DNA from: Rhabditoides inermis
Taxonomy: Eukaryota; Nematoda; Chromadorea; Rhabditida; Rhabditidae
NCBI GenBank assembly: GCA_963966185.1
Contig: CAWZYM010000392.1
Location: 62,001-126,000 of the forward strand
Reading direction: 5' to 3'
DNA: 64,000 nucleotides
Below are positions 27,471 to 42,525 of this stretch, piece after piece. The translations under genes and the position numbers were made by a program. The stretch's first letter is position 1. Every line of letters begins with the position of its first letter. Under the pieces are notes generated by a model, which was given only the letters and a program-made list of their open reading frames with translations, made no database searches and was not told where the DNA came from.

Positions 27471-30400
27471 TCACTTGTCGTCATTGCTGTCCGAGTCGGA
27501 GGATGAGGAGGAGGAGGAGCTGCTCGAGCTCTCCATGTCCGTATCCGAGTCGCCCTCTCGCACCTGCAACACACTCCGTCCCCCGCCCTCTCCCCACACA
27601 CCCACCTTGTCCTGCTCCTCCTCCTCTCCCACTCTCCTCTCCGCATCCCTGTCGTCCACAGCCCCCGCTGCCGCCGCCGCCTCTTCCCTCTGCTTCTTCC
27701 ACCGAGCAGCAGCCTCCAGCAGCTTGAAACTGCCCTTCGCAGCTGAAACACCACATTCATGTATGCAATATGACTAAACAATACCCTGGTCCTGAGGGAA
27801 GATGTAGTCGAAGTACTCCTCCCATCCGGCGTCGACTCCGTCGTCCGTCTGGATCTGCCTCCTCTTCTTCACCTTGCGGGGCATCATGCCCTCTACTCGG
27901 GCGAGCGCCTCCTTGTCTCCGGTCTGCTGCTCTGCCGCCTTCCACGCTTCGAGCAGCATCAGACGCGCCTCCTTGTCCGCTCCCTCCAGAGCCCGCGTCG
28001 CCCTCTCGAACACCTTCCGAGCAGCATCCACACGACCGATGCTCTGCTCGAACTCTGCCAAACTGATCCACACCTAAACATTTCACTACACTCCACATTT
28101 CGTAACCATACATCATCATCAATTTTTTCAATCATTAAAATGCAAACGCAGTTGATCAAATAAAATAGTGCAGATTTTGCAAGAGCTTATCCTTTAAGCT
28201 ATCAAAGCGGAGGGACAGCGCCCGCGAAAAGACACAAGTAAAAGTATGAACCACAATAACACTAATTCACCTTGATATGGTTGGTTCTGTTGAGAAGGGA
28301 CTCGTAGAGATCACGGGCCTTCTCGAACTCCTCGGAGTTGATCTCGAAGTCAATGTACGCCTTCCACAGGATCTGCAACCAATTAATTAATACATCAATA
28401 CACACACTCCCATTCTCCTTTGAACTGTGCGTACCTCCGGCATATCGAGAGCGGACTGTTGGATGGCAATGTCGAAAATGGCGCGCGCCCTCTCCGTATC
28501 ACCCAGAAGCGTCTCCAGCTCCGCGAACTAAACACATACGTCCTCACTCATCCATCATCCCACCCTCACCTTGATCCACGTGCTGCTGTTCTCCGGTGCG
28601 TGTTCGAGGAACTTCTCGTACAGCTTTCTGCACCTGTCGAACTCTCGCAGCTGCAGCTCCAGGTCGATGTACGCACGGAACAGCTTCTCTTTCGGGCATT
28701 TTCCAATCGATACACCCTGAAATCAACACATCCAAAGAGAATGCTACCAATAAATGTGTGTAAGACTCACGAGGATCTTCCTGGCAGCAGAGAGGTCTAA
28801 CTGGCGGATCTCGAACTGAGCCCACATGATCCACAGCTTGGCGAAGGTGAACTTCTTGTGAGGGATCAGGTCAATACACGCCTTGTAGATCTGCAACACA
28901 CATATTCTGAACATACTGTATATAAAGATTTTGTTTTATACCTGTAATGTACCCACTAACTATAAATCAAACCCCTACACTCTTCTATCATGTTCCCACC
29001 TCTCGCGTCTTGTCCACGTCCTTTGCCTCCAGCTCTGCATACAACGCATAGTTGATCCACAGGTAGATGTAGCGACGCCACAGACGCTTCTCCTGTAAAT
29101 GAAAACATATATACAATTTTACGTTACTCTTTTCAGTGCAGTGTAATGTCATTCCGCAAGTCACGTGTAGATAACAAACGATAACGCGCTCTGGCGAGAA
29201 TCAATCAATATGCACGCGATAACTTGCAACTAACATATCGTAAACACATTCTATTTTATAATTGAAATGTGGAACAAATTGACGAATTTGATCTACGGCA
29301 GTGAGGAATCAACATCTCGCGAGAATGTTTTCTTTGATATTACTATCAATGACGAGCCAGCTGGACGAATTGTTATGGAGGTGAGCTAACAAGGCATGAT
29401 TGTTTAGTTGTAAATACTTCAGTTGTTTGACGACGTAGTTCCGCGCACGGCGCGCAATTTCCGGGCTTTGTGTACGGGGGAGAAGAGGGGTTTGCACTAC
29501 AAGGGCAACCGCTTCCACCGCATCATCCCAGAGTTCATGTGCCAGGCAGGCGATATCACGAAGGGAGACGGCACTGGAGGAATGTCCATATACGGTATTC
29601 ATTTATCACAACTACCTATGTTTTATTAGTGTTTAGGCGCCAAATTCGCGGATGAGTCGTTCGCGGTGAAACATACTGGCGCGGGAATTCTGTCCATGGC
29701 CAACGCGGGCAAGAACACCAACAACTCTCAGTTCTTCATCACCACTGTGCTGGCGCCATGCCTCGACGGAGCACACGTTGCATTCGGAAAGGTGGTCGAC
29801 GGAATGGACATTGTCATGCGCATGGACAGCTACGGATGCAATCAGGGACTCCCGCGCGCCACAATAGTCATCGCAGACTGTGGAATCGTACCCAACTCGT
29901 GAACTATTGCGTGTAGCATTGCTCAATGAATAAATTAAATGAATGTCAATTGTCAACGACTGACCGGCTCGGGAGGGACGTTGGCGATCGCCCTCTCGTA
30001 TGTGTCCTCCAGCTCTTCCCTGTCCACCTCCTCATTCTCCAGAAGACGTACATAGTCGAACCAAGCGTCGTAGTTGTACGGGTTCTCTTGGATTTGCTTG
30101 AAGTAATTATTGGGAATCAAGTTCTAATAAGAAAAAATAACGAAATGGTACCTGCTCGTATTGAGCACGCCTCTTGGAGACAATCACGTCCTCGATTCCG
30201 GCACGCTCTCCGTATTTCTTCTCGTGCACAGTGTAGTGCTTGAAGATATCGGCAGTTCTGTCCGACGGCAGCTTGTCCAAGCCATACCTAAAATACAATA
30301 AAATGCGTGTGAAATTTACATACAATTTGTTGTTGTTACGAACCTGTAGATGACCCTAGCTCTCTCGTGCTCCTTCTGTCTCTCCTCGAACAGCGCAAAT

Positions 30401-31645
30401 GCAACGAGAAGCTGCTCCTCGATGTTATCCTCACCGAAATACTCCATACCACGCTCGTACGCCTTAAGCAAGTTAATTAAATTAATGATATAGTGATGTA
30501 AAACGCACGGCTCTGGCGTTGCCCATGTATCCGTGTCGCTCTTCGAACTTGGCGTAGCGGATCCAGTTCTTCACATCTGTACCATGTACGTGCAGGAAGC
30601 GCTGGTAGATCGAGCGGGCACGGTCGACCTCCTTGTACCTAAACAATATGGTACAACAACAAACATTTACATGCATTCCTCCCCCCCTCTCTCTCTTTAA
30701 GTAATCCACCTCAGCTCAAAGTTGATGTAAGTCTGCCACGCCTGCTCTGGCGGCTCCCACTCCATCCATCGCTCGAACACCTGCAGGCAAATGATAATCA
30801 ACATAACATAAAGTACCGCATATATATACCAATCTAAAACTACCTTCCCGAATAAAAATATACCTGTCTGGCTCCGGGAACGTTCTCGACCAGCTCCTCC
30901 ATGTAGGTGTACTTGAGCCAGAACTGAGTGGTACGCGGCAGGATAGTGACAGCGCGGTCAAAGATGTTCCTCGAGTGGTTGATTTGCTTGCTACTGAAAA
31001 TACATAATCCAAATATAACCCATCAGCAGCTCTAGTCACCGCATCTCCATCTCCGCATACTGCAGCCAGATAGTGATGGAGCGGTGGTCGACATCGAGAG
31101 CCCTCTCGAACACACTCCTCGATCGCTGAATCTCGCCAATCGACTCCTCCCATTTGCCGTACTTCACCCAGTTAGCAAGCTGGTTCCTGAGAACATTATG
31201 TATGAATGCATCCTATCAAATATAATCGCACCTGTTCTTGCGAATACCATCCTCGAACTCCTTCCTCTTCTTTCTTTGGAAATCTGCGAGCTCCTCCGGA
31301 TCAGTGATTTTAGTCTTCGGCGGAGGAGGAAGAACCTACATGATATCGTTCAAAACTAATCATGAGTAGTACACAACAACACAAATGTACGTCCTACAAA
31401 AAACTGTGTTCGATGAGGCAACAGACGAACAGACAAGGTAACCCTACCTCGAGATCTCGCTCCTTTGCCTCACGTAGAAGCTGTTCAGCGGTGATTTGAA
31501 GTTGAGCAGGGGCCTAAATTAACATTGTTAAGATACATCGAAATCTAAATAAAAATAATGTTCATACCTTGTTCTTTACTTTAGTTGCTTTCTTTGACAT
31601 TCGAATCTGTTTCCCCATCTGCGGGGCTCCCTCATCGTCGCTCAT
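27471..31645 (-). CDS. crnkl-1: Crooked neck-like spliceosome protein (HAT repeats)
   Basis: ATG at 31643-31645, stop TGA at 27471-27473, about 15 exons. Crooked neck (Clf1/Syf3) is a scaffold of the NineTeen complex in the nucleus, needed for spliceosome activation. The N-terminus holds a conserved patch ([21 protein letters not shown]). Then many half-a-TPR (HAT) units follow, each with W near the start and a conserved Y/F and small residue: [110 protein letters not shown]. The C-terminus is lysine/acidic and ends in a serine run with SDSNDDK. Length is about 730-750 residues, usual for the family. An antisense cyclophilin gene fills one intron. Confidence 0.92.
29267..29902 (+). CDS. Cyclophilin-type peptidyl-prolyl isomerase (nested gene)
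   Basis: Three exons: ATG 29267-29269, introns at about 29380-29425 and 29595-29636, stop TGA 29900-29902. It encodes about 185 residues: a short N-terminal extension ([15 protein letters not shown]), then a single cyclophilin domain. Catalytic features are present: [16 protein letters not shown] (Arg and Phe of the active site, Gln), [22 protein letters not shown] and [10 protein letters not shown]. The tryptophan that in cyclophilin A binds cyclosporin is replaced, reading [10 protein letters not shown]. It catalyses prolyl cis-trans isomerisation; no signal peptide, so cytosolic or nuclear. The whole gene lies antisense in an intron of the minus Crooked neck gene (exons end at about 29093 and resume at about 29967). 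Its own AATAAA is at 29929-29934. The exact cyn paralogue cannot be given. Confidence 0.92.
29929..29934 (+). terminator. Polyadenylation signal of the nested cyclophilin gene
   Basis: AATAAA 27 bases after the cyclophilin stop and just before the next Crooked neck exon on the opposite strand. Confidence 0.6.
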
Positions 31646-32498
31646 GGCGGCGATGTAGGATACCTATAAATAAAGGATGGCAATATAACATACATAAATA
31701 CTTACAACACAAACTGATGAAAGAGCTACATAAACAAGTATAAGGAAAACACAAACAATAAACACGCGCCACAAATGATTATTTCACTACGCATTCGAAA
31801 AGGAGCCGTTGACGAATACGCTTTATTCGTAATAACTGAATCGTCATTAGTATTTAATTGAACGTGAGTGAGCGTGTTGCAAGTGAGGGGGGTGGAAGAA
31901 TTTTATAAATTTAATATGTAAACTTCATAAACTTGCTGAAAACTACTTTTCGTCATACATTTGGTGTTTGCAAGTTGTAAGTACTGCAACCCTTTCCCCT
32001 TTCTTTTGTAAGTAAACAAATGACATTCAATGCCTTCTATATATATATTCTATTAGACAATATCGGAATTTATGAACATGAAAGCTGCTCGTTTTACTTT
32101 TTTCCGATTATCATCGGCCAGATCTCTTTCCTTCCGATCAGTTCGTTTCCCCGTCGCCCCCTCCCCTTCTCTCGTCGAGTGAACAAATACAACAATGAAA
32201 AGACCTCAACTATTCTATCCGCATACAATATCCATCGCCACATTGTATACAAATGGAATTGTGAACGAGTGTTTTCCTACACATTATGAGAAACATGACT
32301 GCGCGGAGCTGCCGAGTAGCTACGAGTGTCTGCTTCTGTGCAATTATTCTACCGTAGTACAACATGCGGAGCGGTCGCAGCGCGATATCTGTTTATGACA
32401 ACGAGTGTCGTTCAAAATAGTGAACACACATACATGCACACTGTGCATAATGTCCTATCAAAAATGCTAACAAATATTCAATCAAAAAGAAAGTAACA
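31646..32498. other. Intergenic region
   Basis: AT-rich promoter side of Crooked neck. An 89-codon frame at 32020-32289 lacks supporting splice signals and coding bias, so it is not called. Confidence 0.45.
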
Positions 32499-32504
32499 TT
32501 TATT
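32499..32504 (-). terminator. Polyadenylation signal of glycogen phosphorylase
   Basis: AATAAA on the minus strand about 220 bases beyond the phosphorylase stop. Confidence 0.45.
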
Positions 32505-32725
32505 TGAAAATGCAAAACTACAAACATACAAATTCAGTAAAATACAATCTGATGGGAAATATAATGTCATGTCACAAAATCGATGATTATGGCAACAGTC
32601 TGAAATAAATACAATTCACGACTCTGGGTACTAGACTATTGAGCTGAGTATATAGAATCAAACGTGTGTTTGGGAAGGTATAAAACAGTAGTGCATGGCA
32701 GGGGGCGAGGCTTGTGGAGGCGTGT

Positions 32726-36081
<3,356 letters not shown>

Positions 36082-38004
36082 CGTTTACCTGAAAAGCAAC
36101 AACATGAAGAGGGCAAGAGACGGAGGGATCGATCGACTAGGGGGCAAGTTGAGATGAACGGCTGCCCGCATCTCACAAAACAACCAGACAACAGCTGTCC
36201 ATCGCCACTGCCGGCATAGATTGCCAAACCAAATGCATCGCTCATCCATAACAAAGTTGGGTGCAAGTAGAGATACGGTCATAATGCAACGAACATCAAT
36301 CCAGAATAGTAAGAGTGGGGTGATATCAACCGGGTAAACAACAGCGATAGCTGCGACCTATGCACATAAAACAAAACAGAGCAACCATTGAAAACAAAGT
36401 GAATAATGAAGAGTGGAAGAGACTTGAGAGTGCGTATGCGCATATAAGAAAGCGAGGGGGCATGGCCTGGCTTTGGGTTCAAGAGATCAAAGGAGTATGT
36501 CGATAGATGCTGGCGGGGAAGGGCAGACGAGGAAGCGCGGGCTTCCCCAGACATGCCCCTTTCTCCCACCCCTCCATCTCTCTCCCATCCAATTCCCCGC
36601 TCGCTATCTAAACTCTACCCTACCCACACGCTCTCTCGTTGACGTGAACGTGCATTTCAAGTATATTTTCGCATCATGCTGTAATCAATCCAACAAGGTT
36701 TCCCTAAAATCTCTCTCAAGAGAAGTCGCGGTTCAATGCTCGTCAACAAAACACCAGATCATAGAAATAAGAGAGAAATCGTTGATCCGATTATGTCCAA
36801 TGTACACATTCTTGTGAAAAGTAGAAACAGAAACTTATAATAAGAAGTAGGAATAGAGTCGGGATAGGGGAGCGGAGGGAAATAGTGAGAAGGAAGTACA
36901 AACGGATACGTGCAAATTGAGGAATGACGCATGCTGAAAAAAGATTGGATTAGAGCACTAGCTCCTTCTCCTACAATATCTTCTAAAAATGCATCCAATC
37001 CAAAAGTCTCTAAGAGCAAACAACCAAGTTATAACTTTTAGCGCAGGCCAGATATCCAATAAACTAATCAGAGGCAGTAATGGTCAAGAGAGATGGGCAA
37101 ACCCAGCGTTCAAAACAGTGATAACGGAGAGATAGCGAGTGTCCAGTGGCTGATTGCAAAAACAGCCCACACAGGAGTGGAGAGACGAGAGATAAGACAC
37201 ACATAAACAGAGTTGCGAGTGCGATCGATTCTATATGACGAGATGGGTGGATATAGTAGTCATCCTTATTGTTTTCGTTTCATCCAGCTATCCTCGACAA
37301 ACATACGTACTGATTATAAAGTGCATACACTACACTCAGTTAACTAACTTCAAAACAACACGCAATCTCACCTAATGAAATCATCTCCATACCTATCTCA
37401 CTGATATAAAAACAACCCATAAGAAAGTGATAATATGAGATGATAACGAACAGACCAATCATAGCCAGAGGGAGACAATGATGGAACCGTTGAAAACCTG
37501 CCTGCTGACAAAATCCAATCAAAAACTGCATGACTTGCATAGCCGTAGGGGTAGTGATAAGATACTGGTAAGTTGTTTCAACAAGTAATCGATATAAAAA
37601 TAGAGAAAATAAGCATATGGGCTGCCGAGATGTTGTGTGCAAATCGAATGACTCGCGAGGGTAGAGCGGGGAAATATAAGTTGTGCGCGGGAGGCCAGGC
37701 GGCGAGAGTGGATTGGGGTAAGAGACGCAGAGAGGAAAGCATGATCCTCCTCTACTACCCACAGAGAACAACAACACCCGTCATCCACATACCGCAATTC
37801 GACGGAAACGGGACGGGGGAAGAAGGAATGTTTTTTGTGTAAGCGTGAAGCCGTGCAGTGTGTGAGTGGGCACTCTCTCCGAGAATCGATAGGACACTGC
37901 GCTGCCTCCTCATCCTCACATCGCTCTTTTCAAACAACTACATTCACAAGACACGCAAATACGTGCCGTCACAGATTCATTAGGTATACGGTATGTGCAT
38001 GGTG
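36082..38004. other. 5' flank of glycogen phosphorylase
   Basis: Nearly 2 kb without a gene I can support. The acceptor just before the phosphorylase ATG means that either an SL leader is added there or a non-coding first exon lies in this interval. Confidence 0.4.
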
Positions 38005-38145
38005 TTATTTGTGGATGAGTTTGTGCTTGATCTTGCGCAGGGTGCTTCCGAATCTCGGTTTCTTCTTCGGCTTGCAGAGCGCACCCTGCTGCACAGCCCC
38101 CGGCACGAATACCGTATCCCGGTACACCTCAAACACATGCTTCAT
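38005..38145 (-). CDS. Possible small basic protein or terminal exon (46 residues)
   Basis: A minus-strand frame with ATG at 38143-38145 and TAA at 38005-38007. It reads MKHVFEVYRDTVFVPG, then a cysteine and a very basic tail (KPKKKPRFGSTLRKIKHKL). Base composition is GC-rich, like real exons here and unlike the flanks. A second short frame just upstream (starting MPVQISYTYDLEPEE) ends in a TGA that overlaps this ATG (ATGA), and that frame follows a gtgcag acceptor. The pair may be one gene with a splice or frameshift I have misread. No family recognised. Confidence 0.35.
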   Translation of the reverse strand: MKHVFEVYRDTVFVPGAVQQGALCKPKKKPRFGSTLRKIKHKLIHK

Positions 38146-38481
38146 CTTTCTAAACCGGTAAATGGTACCTCCTCCGGTTCCAAATCATAGGTGTATGAGA
38201 TCTGCACCGGCATGAGTCAGTAGGTCAGTAGAGTCTAATAAGAACAATCAAATCAGTCACAACAAATGTTTACCCTACCAGTTGTTAGTTGTGAGTCAGT
38301 AGAAATGACATCCTCGCATTTTCTCTTTCAGGATCATTTCGTTAGTTTGTCTGCAATTGCGTCATAATACATGAAACGCGGGCTTGCAACACCTGGATGA
38401 ATACTGGTTTGGATTGTTATGGTTTGAGATGGCGGGGGTGGGAGGAGATCCCATCGCACTCACACATCCGCCATTCGAAAC
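38146..38481. other. Short intergenic interval
   Basis: Promoter side of the carnitine acyltransferase gene; it also contains the short MPVQISY frame mentioned for the neighbouring small gene. Confidence 0.4.
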
Positions 38482-40973
38482 ATGCACGGTAAGAAGACGT
38501 TCGGCAACCAGGACGCGCTGCCCGCGCTGCCGCTGCCGAAGCTGGACAGCACACTCGACAAGTACATCGAGTCGGGTGAGTGGAGGGAGGGGAGGGGGAG
38601 AGGGGAGGGTGTGTTGCAGCCAGGGCGGTTCTGTCCGAGGAGGAGTGGTCGGAAACGCGTCGGGTGGTCGACGAATTCCGCCACTCTCCTCTCGCCACGC
38701 AACTACAAGACGGCCTGCAGAAGAGGGCAGATAATCATCGCAACTGGGTACCGTGGCTATCATCTTATTACTATATTGGAATGTGTTCAGCTGGAATCAT
38801 GGTGGTACTCTGCCTACTGCACCACCCGTTCTTCCCTCATCTTCCAGAATATGGGAGCATACAATCCGAGAGCCGTCAAAAAGGTTTTGTTCAGTTTAAT
38901 ATACGATACACGATATACCCACTTGCAACGTTGCATTGCAGCACAATCGTCAGTTGGAGACTGCTGCGGAGTACACGCATCTGATGATGCAGCACTGGCT
39001 ACAGCTCAGACAGTACGTGTACGTGTCTCTTCCCATCCCTCTCAGTCTTCTCTTACAGGGAGTCAATCGCGCCGGTGGAGCGCCGAAACGGAGAGGCGTG
39101 GTGCATGTTTCAACAACACTGTCTCTTCAACGCCACCCGCCTGCCCCACCCCAAGGAAGATACTCTCATGAGGACCTTCAAGACAGGTATATCGTGTTAC
39201 CAATCTGTAGAAACACATTGCCGAAAAGGATGTTGGTACATACTCATGCCGAATGTTCAACGTTATCGCATGTACCGTATACTATTTTCTATGTTGAGTG
39301 TCGTCGTCGGAGTCGTGTCCCTCACATGTGGTGGTACTGTGCAGAGGCCAGGTGTGGAGGATGGAGACGTGCGAGACACTCGATTCCGGACAGCAGAAGG
39401 TGCGTCACAGCAGATGGACACTCGGCAATATCGCAGATCCTCTCCATGTCGTCTCTCGTGCACTCTCTTCGTTACATTGATGTGCACTCGGATGCGTCGG
39501 AGAGTGCAGTGTCCACTCTTACACTCGACAAGCGGGATGGGTGGGCAGAGGTGGGTGGGCTGTCCTTTCCGCTATCCAGTGTTGACAGGCCCGCGAGGCG
39601 ATCCGCGCCTTCTCGCTCAACAACAACCGTCTCCTCCACGATGTCGACACAGCGGCATTCGTCCTCTCACTCACACAGTGGCAAGCCACGGACGAATCCG
39701 AGGTGGAAACAGAATATAGAAAAATATCAAACCCTACTTTTAGTTGATGCGGAGTGCTCTGCTAGGCCCGGAGGATGCGGTGTGGGCGGATAAGAACTGC
39801 ACAGTGATGGTGCACGCTGACAGTCGAGTCACCCACATGATTGAGGTACGATAGGTGTGGAGGGAGAGTCGCATTTCTGTCAGCACTGCAACCTGGATGC
39901 GATCGCGAACTTCGAAGTGGCCGACGTGGTGGGAAGGCAACTGCGCACGGATACGTGGACGGCCGAGGAGACGGAGTGGAAGAAGCCGGAGGTGAGTGTT
40001 GCCCTCATACCACCACCACCTCTCTCCAGCACCTGGTGTTCGACCTGCCGCCCTCGTTTCCCTCGTGGATCGCGCGCGCCCGCCTCACAAGACACATCGC
40101 CCACCAATCCATCCACACCAAGGTCACACACTTCCAGCACTGGGGAAATGGGGCCGTGAGAGAGAAGCGGTGAGTCGCACAGCTGATCACATCGTAATAC
40201 ATGGTTCAGGTTATACGCGGACACTTTGATCCAGCTGTCGATCCAGCTCGCGTACTATCTGCAGCACGAACAGAGTGCGGCCCTGTACGAGACAGCCTCC
40301 ACTCGCAAGTTCTACCACGGCAGGACGGACACAGTGCGAGGATGCACGAGGGAGGCGGGTGCATTCTGCAAGGCAGTCGCGGAGACAGCAGACGAGGAGA
40401 AGCAGAGACAGCTATTCCACAAGGCATATGAGAGGTTAGGCCGTTTGCGAGCATTTGATTATCCTTTATTTAGGCACAATACTCTGATGGCCGAGGCGAT
40501 GCTTGGCGAGGGAATCGACAGACATATGTACGGACTGAGGATGCAGGCTCAACAAGGTAGTCCACGTGGACAGAGAGTACGAATGTTTTGTAGGCATGCT
40601 GCCGTCACCCGCTCTGTTCACTGATGCTGGCTGGAAGAAGAGCGGCGGAGACGGGAACTACACTCTCTCCACGAGGTGACTGCCACCATCCCTCCCTCCT
40701 TCCACATGTCTCTCCAGCTTCCTCGGCTACTCCAATGACGGCATGTTCGGATGGGTGACTGCGATGTGCCAGAAGGGATACGGATGCTACTACAGAATCG
40801 GAGATGAGAGGTGTGAAAGACACTAGCACATTGTACTTATCCACTGCAGCATCTCCTTCACTCTCACCCGCTTCTCGGTTGAATCGACCGATCTGGATGC
40901 ATTCGAGAGACACCTCTTCCACGCACTCAAACACATTGCACACATTGCCCGAATCACACGCAACACACTCTAG
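38482..40973 (+). CDS. CROT: Carnitine O-octanoyltransferase-like acyltransferase
   Basis: ATG 38482, TAG 40971-40973, about 13 exons; length about 600 residues, typical of CROT. The N-terminus shows the family start FGNQDALPALPLPKLDSTL and GLQKRADNHRNWLESWW. The catalytic region reads IEHCNLDAIANFEVAD, aligning with the family EHAPYDA, so the active-site histidine is kept. Later hallmarks: LDKRDGWAE, QLSIQLAYYL, ETASTRKFYHGRTDTVR (STRxFxxGRTDT carnitine site), EGIDRHMYGLRM, LFTDAGWKKSGGDGNYTLST, and GWVTAMCQKGYGCYYRI near the C-terminus. It transfers medium-chain acyl groups between CoA and carnitine, in peroxisomes in animals. No mitochondrial presequence is seen; the C-terminus ends ITRNTL, not a clear SKL-type peroxisome signal. 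Other carnitine acyltransferases are less similar at the EH(C/A) motif. Confidence 0.9.
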
Positions 40974-41006
40974 ACAATACGTAGAGCATGAATTAGTCGC
41001 CAAATC

Positions 41007-41012
41007 AATAAA
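41007..41012 (+). terminator. Polyadenylation signal of the carnitine acyltransferase gene
   Basis: AATAAA 34 bases after the stop codon; the convergent neuropeptide-like gene ends only 59 bases further on. Confidence 0.6.
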
Positions 41013-41070
41013 GATGAATCAACTGGGATTTATCTCAACTGACAAATGAGAATATGTGGGATCGATGTAA

Positions 41071-41171
41071 TCAGTTGTAGTCATAAATGGGATCAGAAGA
41101 GTCGCGGCGAGTTTCCTTCTTCGGAAGGACCGCTGACGGACGGAGAAACCATACGGCTGAAAGAGGGTAAA

Positions 41172-41214
<43 letters not shown>

Positions 41215-41299
41215 CACCTCTCTTCTGGTTGTGGACTGTGTAGGCGCTTGCGACAGCTAGAAGCACTGAAAGAAGCAGGAGCGAGGAGAAAAAGCGCAT
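41071..41299 (-). CDS. Neuropeptide-like precursor (55 residues)
   Basis: Two exons on the minus strand. ATG 41297-41299, TGA 41071-41073. Exon 1 encodes a signal peptide (FFSSLLLLSVLLAVASA), followed by YTVHNQKR, where KR is a dibasic cleavage site. Exon 2 gives AVWFLRPSAVLPKKETRR, and the end DSSDPIYDYN. Cleavage at KR and at KK or RR would release a short aromatic peptide, AVWFLRPSAVLP. No amidation glycine is seen. The intron is mostly CT repeat on the coding strand. A TATATAG element lies about 105 bases upstream of the ATG. Could also be any other small secreted peptide; no known family is recognised. Confidence 0.6.
41178..41213. repeat. (GA)n microsatellite in the neuropeptide-like gene intron
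   Basis: Makes up roughly half of the only intron; on the coding strand it is CT. Confidence 0.9.
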
Positions 41300-41403
41300 T
41301 CTGAAAACAAGTGAAATGAGAAAAGGAAAGCATCAGTATGACAGTATGAGGAGGTGCCGGAATTGGATGATGAAAAATGAAATATCACGGGGCAATCGGG
41401 GCA

Positions 41404-41411
41404 CTATATAG
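41404..41411 (-). promoter_or_regulatory. TATA-like element of the neuropeptide-like gene
   Basis: CTATATAG on the minus strand about 105 bases upstream of the ATG at 41299. Confidence 0.4.
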
Positions 41412-41994
41412 CGGCGACTTGCTAATCAGGGGTATTGAAGAGATGTAATTATGTGCATGGCACTGTAAGGGGGCATGATGCAAAGGCGTCGGAACGTTGA
41501 CGTCCTCTGCCAAATCCACCAATTACTGCGCATTTTTGAGATCGTGGTTTTTGGCGGAGCGGATATTGCATTACTCGGTCGCAAAGTGTGCATAATTGAC
41601 ACAACGGGGGCGCAAACAATGACGACACCTAAAATTGAGCGTAGGCTGCACGTACTGAAAACGAGGAACACCGATGCGTGCACGTGCGCGTCGCATACGA
41701 CGCACAATTTCAGTCGAGTATGGAGGGCGAGGTGAAATGAGAGCCAGACACGACTCGGCCACAAGCAACAACACACTATCAAGCAGTTTATTGTATGCAT
41801 ACGAGTCGCGCGACAATGGGTAAAAGCAGTGTGCAAGTGTGAATAGCGGGAGTGAGGTGAGAGGGGGAGTGAGAGGATCGACAGTGTGGAGAGTGGCAAA
41901 GGAGGGGAGTGGCCGGGGTGGGAGCGGAATGAGATAGGGAGAGAGAGAGAGAGAGAGAGAGGGGGGGAGAGAGATACGATGTCTCATAACGCCA
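41412..41994. other. Intergenic interval
   Basis: Contains a GA repeat at about 41940-41960 and an 86-codon + strand frame without splice or composition support. No gene called. Confidence 0.4.
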
Positions 41995-42417
41995 CTACTC
42001 CTCATTAAGAGGCCGGCTCCGCCGATTGTTGTCGAGATCAAAATCCTTAGGGGAGCAGACAAGAGGAAGGTATAGGAAGAAAGAGAGAGTGGAAAAACAA
42101 GAGAGTTCTAGTATCCCCTGCCGACTGGTGACGAGTCGCTTACGTCTCCCTCCGCAACCCGACACGAGTGACGCACCGGCTTGCGGCGGCGACGCAGACC
42201 GTCTGAAACTCATCACCTTCATCGCACATCTTCTTCTTTTCTCAAAGACGAAGATGGATAACCATTCTTCAATTTTCGTAAAGAAACATTTCTAAGGATA
42301 AAATGGACCGTTTTTATAGTTTGAACCCGGATGTATGCCCGTCTTCGCTCACCTCGCTCAGCCTTCTGGTCTTCAAAAAAGTTGGGCTGGGGAGAACATT
42401 TCACTCTGAAAACAACA

Positions 42418-42465
<48 letters not shown>

Positions 42466-42525
42466 GGGGAGAGATCACCTAGAAGTGAAATGCACTTCCA
42501 TCAATGTCGAGCTGCTGCGGCTGCC
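41995..42525 (-). CDS. Possible alternative-frame 3' exons (arginine-rich, two cysteines)
   Basis: Three splice-linked minus-strand segments share one frame. The terminal exon of the gene above, read one base over, gives MEVHFTS; then VKCSPQPNFFEDQKAER, DGLRRRRKPVRHSCRVAEG and DFDLDNNRRSRPLNEE, ending in TAG at 41995-41997. Donors and acceptors (cag and taag) and all phases agree. It has a four-arginine run and two cysteines, as in processed peptides, but no signal peptide of its own in this frame. It may be the real 3' half of the upstream gene with a mis-set junction, or a separate gene. Confidence 0.35.
42426..42460. repeat. (GA)n microsatellite
   Basis: GA run within the putative intron between the secreted-protein terminal exon and the next minus-strand exon; CT on the coding strand. 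Confidence 0.85.

Noticed and set aside
32020..32289. 89-codon + strand frame near 32.1 kb
   Set aside because: AT-rich composition, no signal for splicing or polyadenylation, and no protein features.
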